Below, piece by piece: positions 52,248 through 60,812 of a stretch of DNA of 64,000 nucleotides. The position numbers and the translations under genes are program-made. The stretch is from Micromonospora sp. HNM0581 (lineage in GTDB: Bacteria > Actinomycetota > Actinomycetes > Mycobacteriales > Micromonosporaceae). The stretch spans positions 1-64,000 of the forward strand of contig NZ_JAASAD010000008.1 in assembly GCF_012726175.1 (NCBI RefSeq), written 5' to 3'. Under the pieces are notes generated by a model that was not told where the DNA came from, did not search any database, and worked only from the letters and a program-made list of their open reading frames with translations. The stretch's first letter is position 1; each line of letters starts with the position of its first letter.

Positions 52248-53006
52248 TTACCCAGCGACGGTGGGAGTCAGCAGGTCAGCGGCAGTGCGGTCCAGTGCGG
52301 CGAGGCTGGAGTGAAACGCCATCGGGCCGATGGAGAGGCGGCTGGCCCCGGCCGCCGCCAGATCGGGGACGGTCGCACCGCCGCCCGGATTGGCGTTGAT
52401 CGGGGCGTCGAGTTGCTCGACGAGGTCGCCGACGACGGCGGGGTCCCGCAGCCGGATCGGGTAGACACAATCGGCGCCGGCCTCCAGGTAGCGGTGCCCG
52501 CGCTCCAGGACGTCGTCGGTGGCGCCGGGGCCACGGTGCAGGTAGGTGTCCACGCGAGCGTTGATCACGATGTCGACCCCGGCTCGGGTGGCTGCGACCC
52601 GCACCGCCCTGAGCCGCCGGGCGGCGTCAACGGGGTCGAGCATCTTGCCGGGCCGGCTGTGGTCGGAGTCTTCAAGGTTGCAACCGACCACGCCGGAGGC
52701 GAGGAGGCGGTCGACGAGTTCGGCCGAGTCGAGGCCGTATCCGTCGAGCAGGTCGGCGCTCACCGGGACCTCGACAGCGTCGGCGATACGTCCGAGTGTC
52801 TCGAACATGGCTGGTACGGGGAATGACGCGTCGTCCGGCAACCCCATGGACGCGGCGATCGCCGCGCTGGAGGTCGCCACGACGCGGCAGCCGGCCGCCA
52901 CGACGCGCTGGGCGCTGGCGACGTCCCAGGCATTGATGATAACGAGTGGGTTGCCGCGTACGTGCATCGACCGGAGGCGGTCGGCGGTGGCTGCCAGATC
53001 GGTCAC
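52248..53006 (-). CDS. Isocitrate lyase / PEP mutase superfamily protein
   Basis: 252 residues from GTG 53006 with GAGGAG eight bases upstream. Pattern of the small phosphonomutase-like branch: NAWDVASAQRVVAAGCRVVA, then SAAIAASMG, VPVSADLLDGYG (metal-binding Asp region), GVVGCNLEDS, VINARVDTYL and NANPGGGATV. A true lyase catalytic KKCGH loop is not present, as is usual for this branch; the substrate is probably a small 2-hydroxy or 2-oxo acid and is not known. It is downstream of the split-barrel flavoprotein gene with a 27-base gap (same operon). Confidence 0.88.
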   Translation of the reverse strand: MTDLAATADRLRSMHVRGNPLVIINAWDVASAQRVVAAGCRVVATSSAAIAASMGLPDDASFPVPAMFETLGRIADAVEVPVSADLLDGYGLDSAELVDRLLASGVVGCNLEDSDHSRPGKMLDPVDAARRLRAVRVAATRAGVDIVINARVDTYLHRGPGATDDVLERGHRYLEAGADCVYPIRLRDPAVVGDLVEQLDAPINANPGGGATVPDLAAAGASRLSIGPMAFHSSLAALDRTAADLLTPTVAG

Positions 53007-53033
53007 GTGCTCGCTCCTCTGGTCGCGCGGCCG

Positions 53034-53669
53034 TCAGTAGCCGCGATTGCGGTCGGCGCCGGTCGTAGTGGATGACACCGCCGAATTTGCCCTCGACGTT
53101 CGGCTGCAACTGTCGTTCGCACCGTGGGCGGGATCGTGGGCGGGGGCGTTGACCTCTACCGGCGGGGGGAAGCGTGTCACGAAGTCGCACAGCGTGACGT
53201 GAGTCGGGATGATCGTGATCAGCGCCATGTCCGTGGTGTGCGCACGCTTCTGCTGTTCCCAACCCGGCGCCAGGCTCTTGTCCGCGAACATCCGCCACGA
53301 CGCCTGGACGTGCTCGTCCGGAACGCCAGGCCGGACCTCGATCGACGCTGTGCCGCGCACCAGCATGACGACGGGGGTGTAGGCGCTGACCGTCGGCCCG
53401 AGTCTCGCCACGACCTTGTCACGGACCTCGGCCGAGTAGGTGTCGACGCTGAAGGACACCTGCGGGTGCGCCGCGATCGCCCTGACCTTGTAGGCGGTCG
53501 TGGGGCTGGCGAAGACGAACGCCTTGCCGTTCCAGAGGTAGGCGACGGGTACGGTGCGCGGGTGCCCGTCCAGTCCCACATACCCCAACCGCATCGCCAC
53601 CGGCGACTCGATCAGGATCTGAGCTACCGGGTCAGTGTTGACCAGGTGCACGATGTCCGTGTAGTTCAT
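53034..53669 (-). CDS. Pyridoxamine-phosphate-oxidase-like (FMN split-barrel) protein
   Basis: 211 residues from ATG 53669 with GGAAGGAGCACC upstream. The N-terminal 150 residues show the split-barrel order: MRLGYVGLDGHPRTVPVAYL, FVFASPTTAYKVRAIAAHPQ, VSFSVDT and MLVRGTASIEV. It probably binds FMN or F420 and acts as a small oxidoreductase or reductase partner. The last 45 residues are hydrophilic and of low complexity and may be a frame extension beyond the true fold. Lies between the terminator at 53728 and the PEP-mutase-like gene. Confidence 0.85.
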   Translation of the reverse strand: MNYTDIVHLVNTDPVAQILIESPVAMRLGYVGLDGHPRTVPVAYLWNGKAFVFASPTTAYKVRAIAAHPQVSFSVDTYSAEVRDKVVARLGPTVSAYTPVVMLVRGTASIEVRPGVPDEHVQASWRMFADKSLAPGWEQQKRAHTTDMALITIIPTHVTLCDFVTRFPPPVEVNAPAHDPAHGANDSCSRTSRANSAVSSTTTGADRNRGY

Positions 53670-53727
53670 GGTGCTCCTTCCGCGGTACGGGTGTCGACAC
53701 CTGCCCGTGCCGACCCCGCGACGGGTG

Positions 53728-53769
53728 CGGCGGGTCGCCCGGCCGGGGGGTGTGCCGGGCGACCCGCCG
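53728..53769. terminator. Strong hairpin downstream of the flavoenzyme gene
   Basis: Perfect 16-bp stem CGGCGGGTCGCCCGGC / GCCGGGCGACCCGCCG with a 10-base loop, 16 bases past the stop of the minus-strand gene at 53785. Separates it from the split-barrel operon. Confidence 0.72.
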
Positions 53770-53784
53770 AGTCGGTGTGCGGGT

Positions 53785-54969
53785 CTAGACGAAGAGGGTG
53801 TTCGGCGGCAGGCCGCAGACGACCCGGCCGTACAGTTCGGTGTTGGTGTCGGGGTTGAGGAGCCCGTGCAGACTCATGGCGTTGATGTCCCGGGCGATCC
53901 GTTGGATCGGCACGTCGCGGTAGATGGAGGTGCCACCACTGGCTGCGGCGAAGATGCCCACCGCCTCCTTCGCCAGCCGGACCGCCCAGCCTTGGTCGGC
54001 CCGCACTCGCGCCCGTTCCTCCATCGTCCACTCGGCGCCGCTGGCCGCCTTGGCGTCGACCGTGTCGGCGGCACGATAGGCGTGGAACTCTGCCTGGTCG
54101 ATCTTCATCAGAGCGGTGCCGACCTGGAGGTGCGTGATCGGTGCCTCGGCCTGTTCCTCGTACTCGGTGTAGGTGATCTTCCGGCCGGGGAGCCGGTCGA
54201 AGAACTCGTCCCGGGCGGCCATCGCCACCCCGACCGCCGCGCCCACACCCGAGGCGGCAGCTGTCAACGCCACCGGGGTACGCCACACCGGCGAGTTCGC
54301 GTTACCGATGGACAGGCCCTGTGGAATCATCGCCGCGCTCATCGGAATGACATGGCTGTTCGGCACGAACACGTCCTGCAGGGCAGTGGTGACACTGCCG
54401 GTGGCGGTCAGGCCGGTGGTGTACCAGTCATCGACGATCTCAAGGCTCTCGATCGGCACCAACGCCATGATCGGCTCCGGTTCTACGTCCGGTCGCAGCA
54501 GCACGACAGCGATCTCCTGCCATTGGGCATGGTGCGCCCCGCTGATGAAGTGCCAGCTGCCCTTGACGACGACTCCGCCTTCGGCGGGAACGGCCGTACC
54601 GCCGATACTGTTGGTTCCGCACACCCGCGCGTCAGGGGCGACGAAGACCTCGTCCTGGGCCTCGTCGGGGAACAGCCCCGCGAGCCAGGTGGGGATCCAC
54701 AGCACAGACGTGACCCAGGCCGTGCTGGCGTCGCCGCGGCCCAGCTCGGTGGCGACCGCCACCAGTGTGCGTGCGTCCACCTCGTAGCCGCCGTAACGAC
54801 GAGGGGTACGGAGCCGGAACAGGCCGGCGTCCTCGATCGCCATGACCGTCTCGTCGTGGAGGCGGCGGCTCTCCTCCTGCCACGCCGCGTGCTTGCGTAG
54901 CAACGGCACGAGATCCGCGGCGCGCCGGACCAACTCCTCGCGGGTGGGTACTTCGGTGGTCGTGGACAC
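53785..54969 (-). CDS. Acyl-CoA-dehydrogenase-fold flavoenzyme (HsaA/HpaB-like monooxygenase type)
   Basis: 394 residues from GTG 54969, chosen for AGGAGG just upstream; a longer TTG start is unlikely. The fold order is clear: N-terminal helices with LRTPRRYGGYEVD, a GRGDASTAWVTSV segment, the beta region VCGTNSIGGTAVPAEGG followed by GSWHFISGAHHAQW, and a C-terminal helical domain with KEAVGIFAAASGGTSIYRDV, then PIQRIARDINAMSLH. The FISG and LPGRKI features fit the flavin-dependent hydroxylase branch (group D) more than true dehydrogenases. Substrate unknown. The reductase partner could be the split-barrel protein at 53034 (inference). Confidence 0.87.
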   Translation of the reverse strand: MSTTTEVPTREELVRRAADLVPLLRKHAAWQEESRRLHDETVMAIEDAGLFRLRTPRRYGGYEVDARTLVAVATELGRGDASTAWVTSVLWIPTWLAGLFPDEAQDEVFVAPDARVCGTNSIGGTAVPAEGGVVVKGSWHFISGAHHAQWQEIAVVLLRPDVEPEPIMALVPIESLEIVDDWYTTGLTATGSVTTALQDVFVPNSHVIPMSAAMIPQGLSIGNANSPVWRTPVALTAAASGVGAAVGVAMAARDEFFDRLPGRKITYTEYEEQAEAPITHLQVGTALMKIDQAEFHAYRAADTVDAKAASGAEWTMEERARVRADQGWAVRLAKEAVGIFAAASGGTSIYRDVPIQRIARDINAMSLHGLLNPDTNTELYGRVVCGLPPNTLFV

Positions 54970-55196
54970 GTGTCCTCCTCGAGAGGTGACCGGATCGACC
55001 GGGAATCTGTCGGTCAAACGCCACTGACGCTGTCACAGACCGGGCGCCGATTCCTCTTCCGGATTGCCGTTGTGACTGCCGGATCGCTGGATCGCACAGG
55101 GCACGAACGGAGAAGTCTGCTGATCGGCCCCGTGCCAGAGTCGCAGGTGCCGCCCGGCCTCCCTTCAGCTGGCCGGTGACCCCAGAGGGAGGAACG

Positions 55197-55958
55197 ATGA
55201 GTTTTCCGCAGATCGTCTCGCGTGAGGAATGGAAGGCCGCCCGGGAGCGGCTGCTGGAGGAGGAGAAGGCGCTGACCCGCGCCCGTGACCAGCTCAGCGC
55301 CGCGCGGCGGTCGATGCCCGTGGTCCCGGTCGAGAAGAGGTACGTCTTCGACTCGCCTACCGGCGAGGTGACGCTGCTCGACCTGTTCCAGGGCCGGCGT
55401 CAGCTGGTCGTCCGGCACTTCATGTTCGATCCACAGTGGGAGGAGGGCTGCGCCGGCTGCTCGATGCAGGCTGACAACGTCGGGCACCTGTCGCACATGC
55501 ACGCCCGGGACACGTCCTTCGTCATGATCGCCCGCGCTCCGTTGGAGAAGATCGAGCGGTTCAAGGCGCGCATGGGTTGGACACACATTCCCTGGGTCTC
55601 GTCGTATGGCAGTGAATTCAACTACGACTTCAACGTCACCATGGAAAAGGGTGAGCTGCCGGCGGTTAGTTCCTTCATTCGCGACGGCGAGAGGATCTTC
55701 CACGCCAGCTCGGTGTTCGACCGGGGCGGCGAGGTGTTCATCAACACCTACAACTATCTGGACGTCACCCCGCTTGGCCGGCAGGAGGAGGGGCTGTCGC
55801 ATCCGTGGGACTGGTGGCGACACCACGACCGGTACGAGGCCGATCAGGGTTCCGGCCCGGGTGAGAACTGGTGGACCGGTATGGACAAGTTCGAGGTCCG
55901 GCAGGTCAGGCACGACGGGCCCACGCGGCGTCAGCCGGCGGAGGCCGAGAAGCAGTGA
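55197..55958 (+). CDS. DUF899 family thioredoxin-like protein
   Basis: 253 residues from ATG 55197, with AGAGGGAGGA upstream. Pattern of the DUF899 family: IVSREEWKAARERLLEEEKA at the start, RRQLVVRHFMFDPQWEEGC, AGCSMQADNVGHLSHMHARD, GWTHIPWVSSYGSEFNYDFN and a C-terminal HPWDWWRHHDRY. The Cys pair in EEGCAGC sits where a thioredoxin active site would be. Function of the family is not established; an antioxidant role is suspected. Divergent from the flavoenzyme gene across 227 bases that hold no other gene. Confidence 0.9.
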   Translation: MSFPQIVSREEWKAARERLLEEEKALTRARDQLSAARRSMPVVPVEKRYVFDSPTGEVTLLDLFQGRRQLVVRHFMFDPQWEEGCAGCSMQADNVGHLSHMHARDTSFVMIARAPLEKIERFKARMGWTHIPWVSSYGSEFNYDFNVTMEKGELPAVSSFIRDGERIFHASSVFDRGGEVFINTYNYLDVTPLGRQEEGLSHPWDWWRHHDRYEADQGSGPGENWWTGMDKFEVRQVRHDGPTRRQPAEAEKQ

Positions 55959-55992
55959 CAACGGGCGGTGGGCGCCGCTCCGTTGCTGTGGT

Positions 55993-56037
55993 AGCCGGTT
56001 CCCGATGTGGCGTCACCGCCGTTGTCGGGGACCGGCT
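55993..56037. terminator. Hairpin between DUF899 and XRE genes
   Basis: AGCCGGTTCCCGA / TCGGGGACCGGCT arms (13 bp, one G-T pair) with an inner weaker stem, located 35 bases after the DUF899 stop and 43 before the convergent regulator stop. Confidence 0.6.
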
Positions 56038-56079
56038 GCCGGCGCGTATGACCTTCCGTGGGCATGGCGCCACGGCGGT

Positions 56080-56943
56080 CTACCGTACGGTGAGGCCGCG
56101 CCGGGGTACGGGCATCGGCGCGGCGGGTCGTCGGGGCAGGCCAGCCAGCATGCGAAGTGCCGTTGCCGACGGCGAACCGGCCTCGACGGTGAACGTAGCC
56201 AGCATCAGGGCCGGATCTTCTTCCAGCCGCAGCGTGCACTGGTCGACCGTCAGTGGCCCGACCACCGGGTGGACCAGGTCGAGTTTCATCGTCTCGCAGG
56301 TGCTGACGGAATGCTCGGCCCACATCTCTGTGAACTCGGGGCAGAGCGACAACAGCTCCTCGACCAGGCCGACGACCTGCGCGTCGTGCGGGTACCTGCC
56401 GGTGGCCATCCGCAGGTAGGCCACCACGGAGCGGGCCTTGGTCGGCCAGTCCGCGTAGAGGTCGCGTGTCCGTGGGTCGAGGAAAACCGCTCTGCTCATG
56501 TTGGGTGCCCGATCGAGATGCCAGGCGAGCAGGGCGTGGCCGAGCGGGTTCCAGGTGTGCACCTCGGTCGCGGGAGTGAGCACCATCGCCGGCACGTCCG
56601 GCATCATCGCCAGCATCTGATGCAGTACCGGAGGATCCGTCGTGGCCCGGCCGGGGCGGGTAGGGACGTCGCGGCCGGGTCGGGCCAATGTGAACAGGTG
56701 TTCCCGCTCGTCGCCGTCGAGCCGCAACGCCCGGGCGATCGCGTGGAGGACCTCGTCGGAGACGTTGTTGGCTTGGCCCTGTTCCAGCCGGGTGTAGTAG
56801 GAGACGCTGACGCCGGCGAGCTGGGCCAGCTCCTCGCGGCGGAGTCCGGGGACGCGTCTGCGTTCGCCGTAGCGGATCAGGCCGGCGTCGAGCGGCCGGA
56901 GGGCGCCGCGTCGCGAACGGAGAAACTCGCCCAGCGGATTCAT
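56080..56943 (-). CDS. XRE-family regulator with MmyB-like ligand domain
   Basis: 287 residues from ATG 56943. N-terminal helix-turn-helix: LGEFLRSRRGALRPLDAGLI, then VPGLRREELAQLAGVSVSYY and TRLEQGQANNVSDEVL. The C-terminal half shows the MmyB-like ligand-binding pattern: MVLTPATEVHTWNPLGHALL, RAVFLDPRTRDLYADW and LRMATGRYPHD. Regulators of this family usually repress nearby SDR, oxidoreductase or MFS genes, and here an SDR (59806) and MFS (60813) lie downstream. A dyad shared by its own promoter and the MFS promoter supports that link. Ligand unknown, possibly a fatty acid by family analogy. Confidence 0.92.
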   Translation of the reverse strand: MNPLGEFLRSRRGALRPLDAGLIRYGERRRVPGLRREELAQLAGVSVSYYTRLEQGQANNVSDEVLHAIARALRLDGDEREHLFTLARPGRDVPTRPGRATTDPPVLHQMLAMMPDVPAMVLTPATEVHTWNPLGHALLAWHLDRAPNMSRAVFLDPRTRDLYADWPTKARSVVAYLRMATGRYPHDAQVVGLVEELLSLCPEFTEMWAEHSVSTCETMKLDLVHPVVGPLTVDQCTLRLEEDPALMLATFTVEAGSPSATALRMLAGLPRRPAAPMPVPRRGLTVR

Positions 56944-56951
56944 GAGACTCA

Positions 56952-56975
56952 GTATGACAGTGCCAGTGGTACCTA
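56952..56975. promoter_or_regulatory. Candidate operator before the XRE gene (GTACCACTGGCA core)
   Basis: Read on the minus strand, GGTACCACTGGCACTGTCATACT precedes the start codon by about 10 bases. Its GTACCACTGGCA core is shared with the site at 60743. CATACT may be a -10 element. Autoregulation is inferred. Confidence 0.45.
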
Positions 56976-57038
56976 TCGCGGGGGTACCAACAGCTTCCGG
57001 CCGGGCGGGATGGGCCCTCCCGGCCCGGCCGGCCCCGG

Positions 57039-57923
57039 TCACGCGGTCTCGGCAAGAAAGTGCATGATGTGGCCGTTGGTGATCTCGGGCTGTTCGGTGA
57101 GCGGAACGTGGCGGGAGTCGGGGACCAGCGCACCGGCCGACCCCTTCGGGAGCGCCTCGACGATCCGGGCGAGCTTGGCCTCGTCCATCGCGAACGCGAC
57201 GTCCTGGACGCCGAAGATGTTCAACGTCGGCTGGGTCGGCAGGGCTCCCCACAGTGCTTCGTGACGGGCCGCCCACTCGGGGCTGCCGAACGTCTGAGCG
57301 GGGAAATTGGTGCGGTACATCCCGAGTGCGGCGCGTAGGTTCTCCGGGGTGCCGAGTGAGGCCCGAACGTCGGCCAGATCCTGCGTCACGTCGTAGCCGT
57401 CGCGCGAGTACTTGTGCAGCATGAACTCCAGGAACGCCAGGTCGTTGGCAGCGACCAGCTCGTCGGCGGCGGCCATCTGGAAGAACCAGAAGTGGGCCTG
57501 GATGTTGATGCCGCGAGGGTCCAGCAGGTACTCACCGAAGAACTGGAACGGTGGCACGTCACAGGCGACCAGTCGGGACCAGCGCTGTGGTTCCTGCACC
57601 ACCGCCCCCCACGCGGTGGCCGCGCCGAAGTCGTGCCCGATCAGCACCGCCTGCTCGTCCCCGCCGAGGATCTCGTGCAGCGTGTTGACGTCGGCGATCA
57701 TGTCCGAGAGGTGCTCACGGCCCGGCGTTGGGACGGCACTGGGCGCGAAACCGCGTGTCCACGGGGCCACTGCCCGGAAGCCGGCGTCGGCCAGCACCGG
57801 CATCAGGTGACGGAACGAGTTGGGAGTGAAGGGGAACCCGTGCACCAGCAGTGCCAGCGGCCCTTCGCCCAGTTCGCGGTACGCGATGTCGATATCGTTG
57901 ACGGTGACCTGTGATGTACGCAT
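57039..57923 (-). CDS. Alpha/beta hydrolase, epoxide-hydrolase-like
   Basis: 294 residues from ATG 57923, with a GAGGA-type ribosome site. HGFPFTPNSFRHLMP supplies the oxyanion hole; the nucleophile elbow is IGHDFGAATAWG with Asp, as in epoxide hydrolases and haloalkane dehalogenases rather than Ser esterases; the catalytic His is in SRHVPLTEQPE near residue 275. The cap domain (about 130-210) contains the tyrosines expected for epoxide opening. Located 95 bases upstream of the XRE gene on the same strand, possibly co-transcribed with it. Natural substrate unknown. Confidence 0.9.
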   Translation of the reverse strand: MRTSQVTVNDIDIAYRELGEGPLALLVHGFPFTPNSFRHLMPVLADAGFRAVAPWTRGFAPSAVPTPGREHLSDMIADVNTLHEILGGDEQAVLIGHDFGAATAWGAVVQEPQRWSRLVACDVPPFQFFGEYLLDPRGINIQAHFWFFQMAAADELVAANDLAFLEFMLHKYSRDGYDVTQDLADVRASLGTPENLRAALGMYRTNFPAQTFGSPEWAARHEALWGALPTQPTLNIFGVQDVAFAMDEAKLARIVEALPKGSAGALVPDSRHVPLTEQPEITNGHIMHFLAETA

Positions 57924-58113
57924 GAGGTTCCTCCTCAGCGGGCGTGGGTTGCTCCAAGACTGTCCGAGCCGACCCTGCCGCGCTTCTTCCAGCGTGCTTC
58001 CCGCCGCCTGGTGGCGGAGTCTGTCGTGCCGGCCCGAGTGGGGGAAAGCTTGCGCCGATCGCGTCCCTCCGGGTGCCTGCGTCGTTGTAATGCGCGGACC
58101 CGGGAGGGGGACC

Positions 58114-58452
58114 GTGGAATACGCACTGGTGATCTTTCACGATGAGGCCGGCCAGCTGAGTCCGGCGGAGATCGACGAACAGCCGCAGCACCGCGCCTGG
58201 CTGGAGGAGGTGCGGCGGCGCGGGGCATTCGCCGGTGGGCGGCGACTGCACTCCGGTCGGTCCGGTCGCACTGTTCGCAGCCGGACCGGCCGCACGCTGG
58301 TCACCGACGGCCCGTTCAGCGAGGCCCGGGAGCAGGTGGGCGGATTCGTCCTGCTCGACTGCGCGGACCTGGACGAGGCGGTCGAGTTGGCCGCCCTGCA
58401 CCCCTTCGCCACGCTCGGCGCGATCGAGGTGAGGCCGGTCTGGACCTTGTGA
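58114..58452 (+). CDS. YCII-related (DGPF) domain protein
   Basis: 112 residues from GTG 58114, with GGGAGGGGG upstream; longer in-frame starts lack a site. Pattern: EYALVIFHDEAGQLSPAEID, TLVTDGPFSEAREQVGGFVL (the DGPF hallmark) and EVRPVW at the end. Such proteins occur next to ECF42-type sigma factors and are thought to act with them. Here the stop overlaps the sigma factor start by GTGA. Function of the family is not known. Confidence 0.9.
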   Translation: MEYALVIFHDEAGQLSPAEIDEQPQHRAWLEEVRRRGAFAGGRRLHSGRSGRTVRSRTGRTLVTDGPFSEAREQVGGFVLLDCADLDEAVELAALHPFATLGAIEVRPVWTL

Positions 58453-59708
58453 CCTTCGAGGTTGACGCCGCCGTGACGGAGACCTTCCGGCGGGAGTACC
58501 ACCAGCTCGTCGGCGCGCTTGTCGAGCTCACCCGGGACTGCGGCCTGGCTGAGGATTGCGTGCAGGACGCTTTCGCCGCCGCGTTGGAGAGTTGGCCCAG
58601 GGGCGGGGTGCCGCGCCGGCCCGGCGCGTGGCTGACCACCGTGGCGCGTAACCGGGCTGTGGACCGCCTCCGACAGGAGACCGTGCGGACCAGGCGGCTG
58701 CGCGAGGCGGCGGCGATCGTCACAAGGTACGGCGACCAGCCTCAGGTCCCGCCCCTGATCAGGGACGCCACGCTGCGGCTGATCTTCACGTGCTGCCACC
58801 CCGCGCTGACACTGCCGGCCCAGGTCGCGTTGACCCTGCGTGTCGTCGTGGGGCTCACTCCCGCGGAGATCGCCCGGGTCCTCCTGGTGCCGCACGGGAC
58901 GCTTGCGCAGCGGTTGGTGCGGGCGCGGCGTGCCGTCCGTGCTGCCGGCCTACGGGGCGAGTCGCCGCCGGCCGGTGAACTGCCCGGTCGGGCCACTGCG
59001 GTGCGTGCGGTGCTGTACCTGCTGTTCACCGAGGGATATGCGGCAACCGCCGGCGCGAACCTGATCCGGCGCGACCTGTGTGCCGAGGCGATCCGGCTGA
59101 CCAGCCTGCTGGCTGGGCTGCTGCCGGACGATCCGGAGACACTCGGGCTGCTTGCGCTGATGCTGTTGCAGGATGCCCGGCATCAGGCTCGGCTGGACGC
59201 CGACGGTCAGCTGGTGCCGTTGGACCGGCAGGATCGTCGACGGTGGGACCACTCCCAGGTGGCCGAGGGGGTGGGGTTGCTGGACCGAGCGTTCGGCGGC
59301 GGCCGACCCGGCCCCTACCAGATCCAGGCGGCGATCGCGGCGTGTCATGCCACGGCACCGGACGCCGCGAGTACCGACTGGGCCCAGATCGTCGGTCTCT
59401 ACGGGGAACTCGCGGAGCTGACACCGTCGCCGGTGGTGCGGCTGAACCGGGCGATCGCAATCGGCATGGTGCACGGGCCCGAACGTGGGTTGGCCCTGGT
59501 GGAGCAGATAGATCGTACGGGCGACTTGGACGGCCATCATCTGGTTCCGGCGGTCCGTGCCGACCTGCTGCGCCGGCTGGGTCGACGGCGGGAGGCGGCC
59601 GGGGCGTACCGGCAGGCGTTGGAACTCGCCGGCAACGACACCGAACGGCGGTACCTGCGAGGGCGGCTGACGGAGATCACCGGTGGTTATCAGGATGACA
59701 CGAAATAA
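58449..59708 (+). CDS. RNA polymerase ECF sigma factor with C-terminal TPR-like domain (ECF42 type)
   Basis: 419 residues, long for an ECF factor because of a C-terminal helical extension of about 220 residues. Region 2: YHQLVGALVELTRDCGLAED, then CVQDAFAAALESWPRGGVPR and WLTTVARNRAVDRLRQE. Region 4: ALTLRVVVGLTPAEIARVLL followed by TLAQRLVRARRAVR. The extension carries DARHQARLDADGQLVPLDRQ, WDHSQVAEG and repeated Ala/Leu helices, as in ECF42 proteins, where it is needed for activity. It has no anti-sigma gene beside it. The DGPF gene precedes and overlaps it, the usual ECF42 context. Target promoters are not identified. Confidence 0.93.
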   Translation: MTFEVDAAVTETFRREYHQLVGALVELTRDCGLAEDCVQDAFAAALESWPRGGVPRRPGAWLTTVARNRAVDRLRQETVRTRRLREAAAIVTRYGDQPQVPPLIRDATLRLIFTCCHPALTLPAQVALTLRVVVGLTPAEIARVLLVPHGTLAQRLVRARRAVRAAGLRGESPPAGELPGRATAVRAVLYLLFTEGYAATAGANLIRRDLCAEAIRLTSLLAGLLPDDPETLGLLALMLLQDARHQARLDADGQLVPLDRQDRRRWDHSQVAEGVGLLDRAFGGGRPGPYQIQAAIAACHATAPDAASTDWAQIVGLYGELAELTPSPVVRLNRAIAIGMVHGPERGLALVEQIDRTGDLDGHHLVPAVRADLLRRLGRRREAAGAYRQALELAGNDTERRYLRGRLTEITGGYQDDTK

Positions 59709-59805
59709 ACCACCAGGAGATGTATATTTTCGGGTGTACTCCCCGTCGGTCTGGTGAAACCGGGTCCGGTGCCATCGGGCCAGCCCACGACGAGGGGAAC
59801 CACTC

Positions 59806-60606
59806 ATGCTGCTGGAGAGCAAGACCGCGATCGTCTACGGTGCCGGGGGTGCGATCGGCGCCGCCGTGTCGCGTGCCTTCGCCCGCGAGGGCGCCACCAT
59901 CTATCTGGCCGGACATAACCTCGACAAGGTCGAGATGGTTGCGAAGGAAATCACCGCCGAGGGCGGCCGGGCGTACGCCCACCACGTGGACGCCCTCGAT
60001 GGGGCATCGGTCGACGCGCACGCCGAAACGGTGGTGGCCGAGGCAGGCCGGCTCGACATCTCATTCAACGCCGTCGGACTGGATCACATCCAGGGCGTCC
60101 CGCTGCGTGACATGTCCTTGGACGATTTCCTGATGCCGATCAACATCTTCGTCCGGACCCAGTTCGTCACCGCCACCGCGGCGGCTCGGCAGATGGCCCA
60201 GCAGGGGTCCGGCGTCGTGGTGATCCTGTCCACGTCGGCCGCTCGCGCGCCGATGCCCTCCGGCGGCTTCGGTGTAGCCTGTGCCGGCATCGAGTCGCTC
60301 TCCCGCGAACTGGCCGGAGAAATGGGACCGTTCGGGGTTCGGGTGGTCTGCTTGCGACCCGATGCGATCCCGGAGAGTGTGCAGCACGGCTCGTACGTTC
60401 GCCAGACGTGGCGGCGTGCGGCGGAGGCAAACGGGGCCACTCTGGAGGACATGCTTGCCGCCAAGCCCGGCATGCCCAATCCGCTGCTGGGCCGGGCGGT
60501 GACGCTCGCCGATGTCGCCGGCACTGCCGTTTACCTCGCCTCGGACCTGTCCAGCGGCCTTACCGGTTCGATCACCACCGTCGGATGCGGCGTCCTGGTC
60601 GACTGA
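59806..60606 (+). CDS. SDR-family protein lacking the catalytic Tyr-Lys pair
   Basis: 266 residues from ATG 59806 with GAGGGG upstream. The Rossmann start AIVYGAGGAIGAAVSRAFA and the ISFNAVG segment are kept. The active-site stretch reads STSAARAPMPSGGFGVACAG: the normal Y-x-x-x-K is F-x-x-x-C, while the Ser of STS remains. Conventional reduction is therefore unlikely; the protein may bind NAD(P) without turnover, or use another chemistry. The C-terminal glycines GLTGSITTVGCGVLVD are typical. Followed by a strong terminator. Confidence 0.88.
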   Translation: MLLESKTAIVYGAGGAIGAAVSRAFAREGATIYLAGHNLDKVEMVAKEITAEGGRAYAHHVDALDGASVDAHAETVVAEAGRLDISFNAVGLDHIQGVPLRDMSLDDFLMPINIFVRTQFVTATAAARQMAQQGSGVVVILSTSAARAPMPSGGFGVACAGIESLSRELAGEMGPFGVRVVCLRPDAIPESVQHGSYVRQTWRRAAEANGATLEDMLAAKPGMPNPLLGRAVTLADVAGTAVYLASDLSSGLTGSITTVGCGVLVD

Positions 60607-60611
60607 CACCG

Positions 60612-60654
60612 GGGCCGGTTGCCCCGGGGCTACGACGCCCGGGGCAACCGGCCC
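60612..60654. terminator. Strong hairpin after the SDR gene
   Basis: Perfect 17-bp stem (arms GGGCCGGTTGCCCCGGG and its complement) with a 9-base loop, 6 bases past the SDR stop. Confidence 0.75.
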
Positions 60655-60742
60655 TTCCGCACGCCAGAGAGATCGAGCAAGTTCGAGGAGCGTCTGTTCG
60701 GGGTAGTGTGCGTCAACGGAACCAGCACATCGAGTGCCCAGG

Positions 60743-60761
60743 GTGCCACTGCCAGTGGTAC
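60743..60761. promoter_or_regulatory. Candidate XRE operator before the MFS gene
   Basis: CCACTG-C-CAGTGG (60746-60758) is a perfect 13-bp dyad inside GTGCCACTGCCAGTGGTAC. The TGCCAGTGGTAC half is identical to the site before the XRE gene at 56943. It lies about 52 bases upstream of the MFS start. Confidence 0.45.
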
Positions 60762-60812
60762 GTACGGCAGGGAGATGGGTACGGGCTGCACGGCTGCCTA
60801 GGGTTCGTGTTC

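Noticed and set aside
57820..58113. N-terminal extension of the DGPF protein
   Set aside because: The extension is out of character, overlaps the hydrolase 5' end and has no ribosome site; GTG 58114 does.
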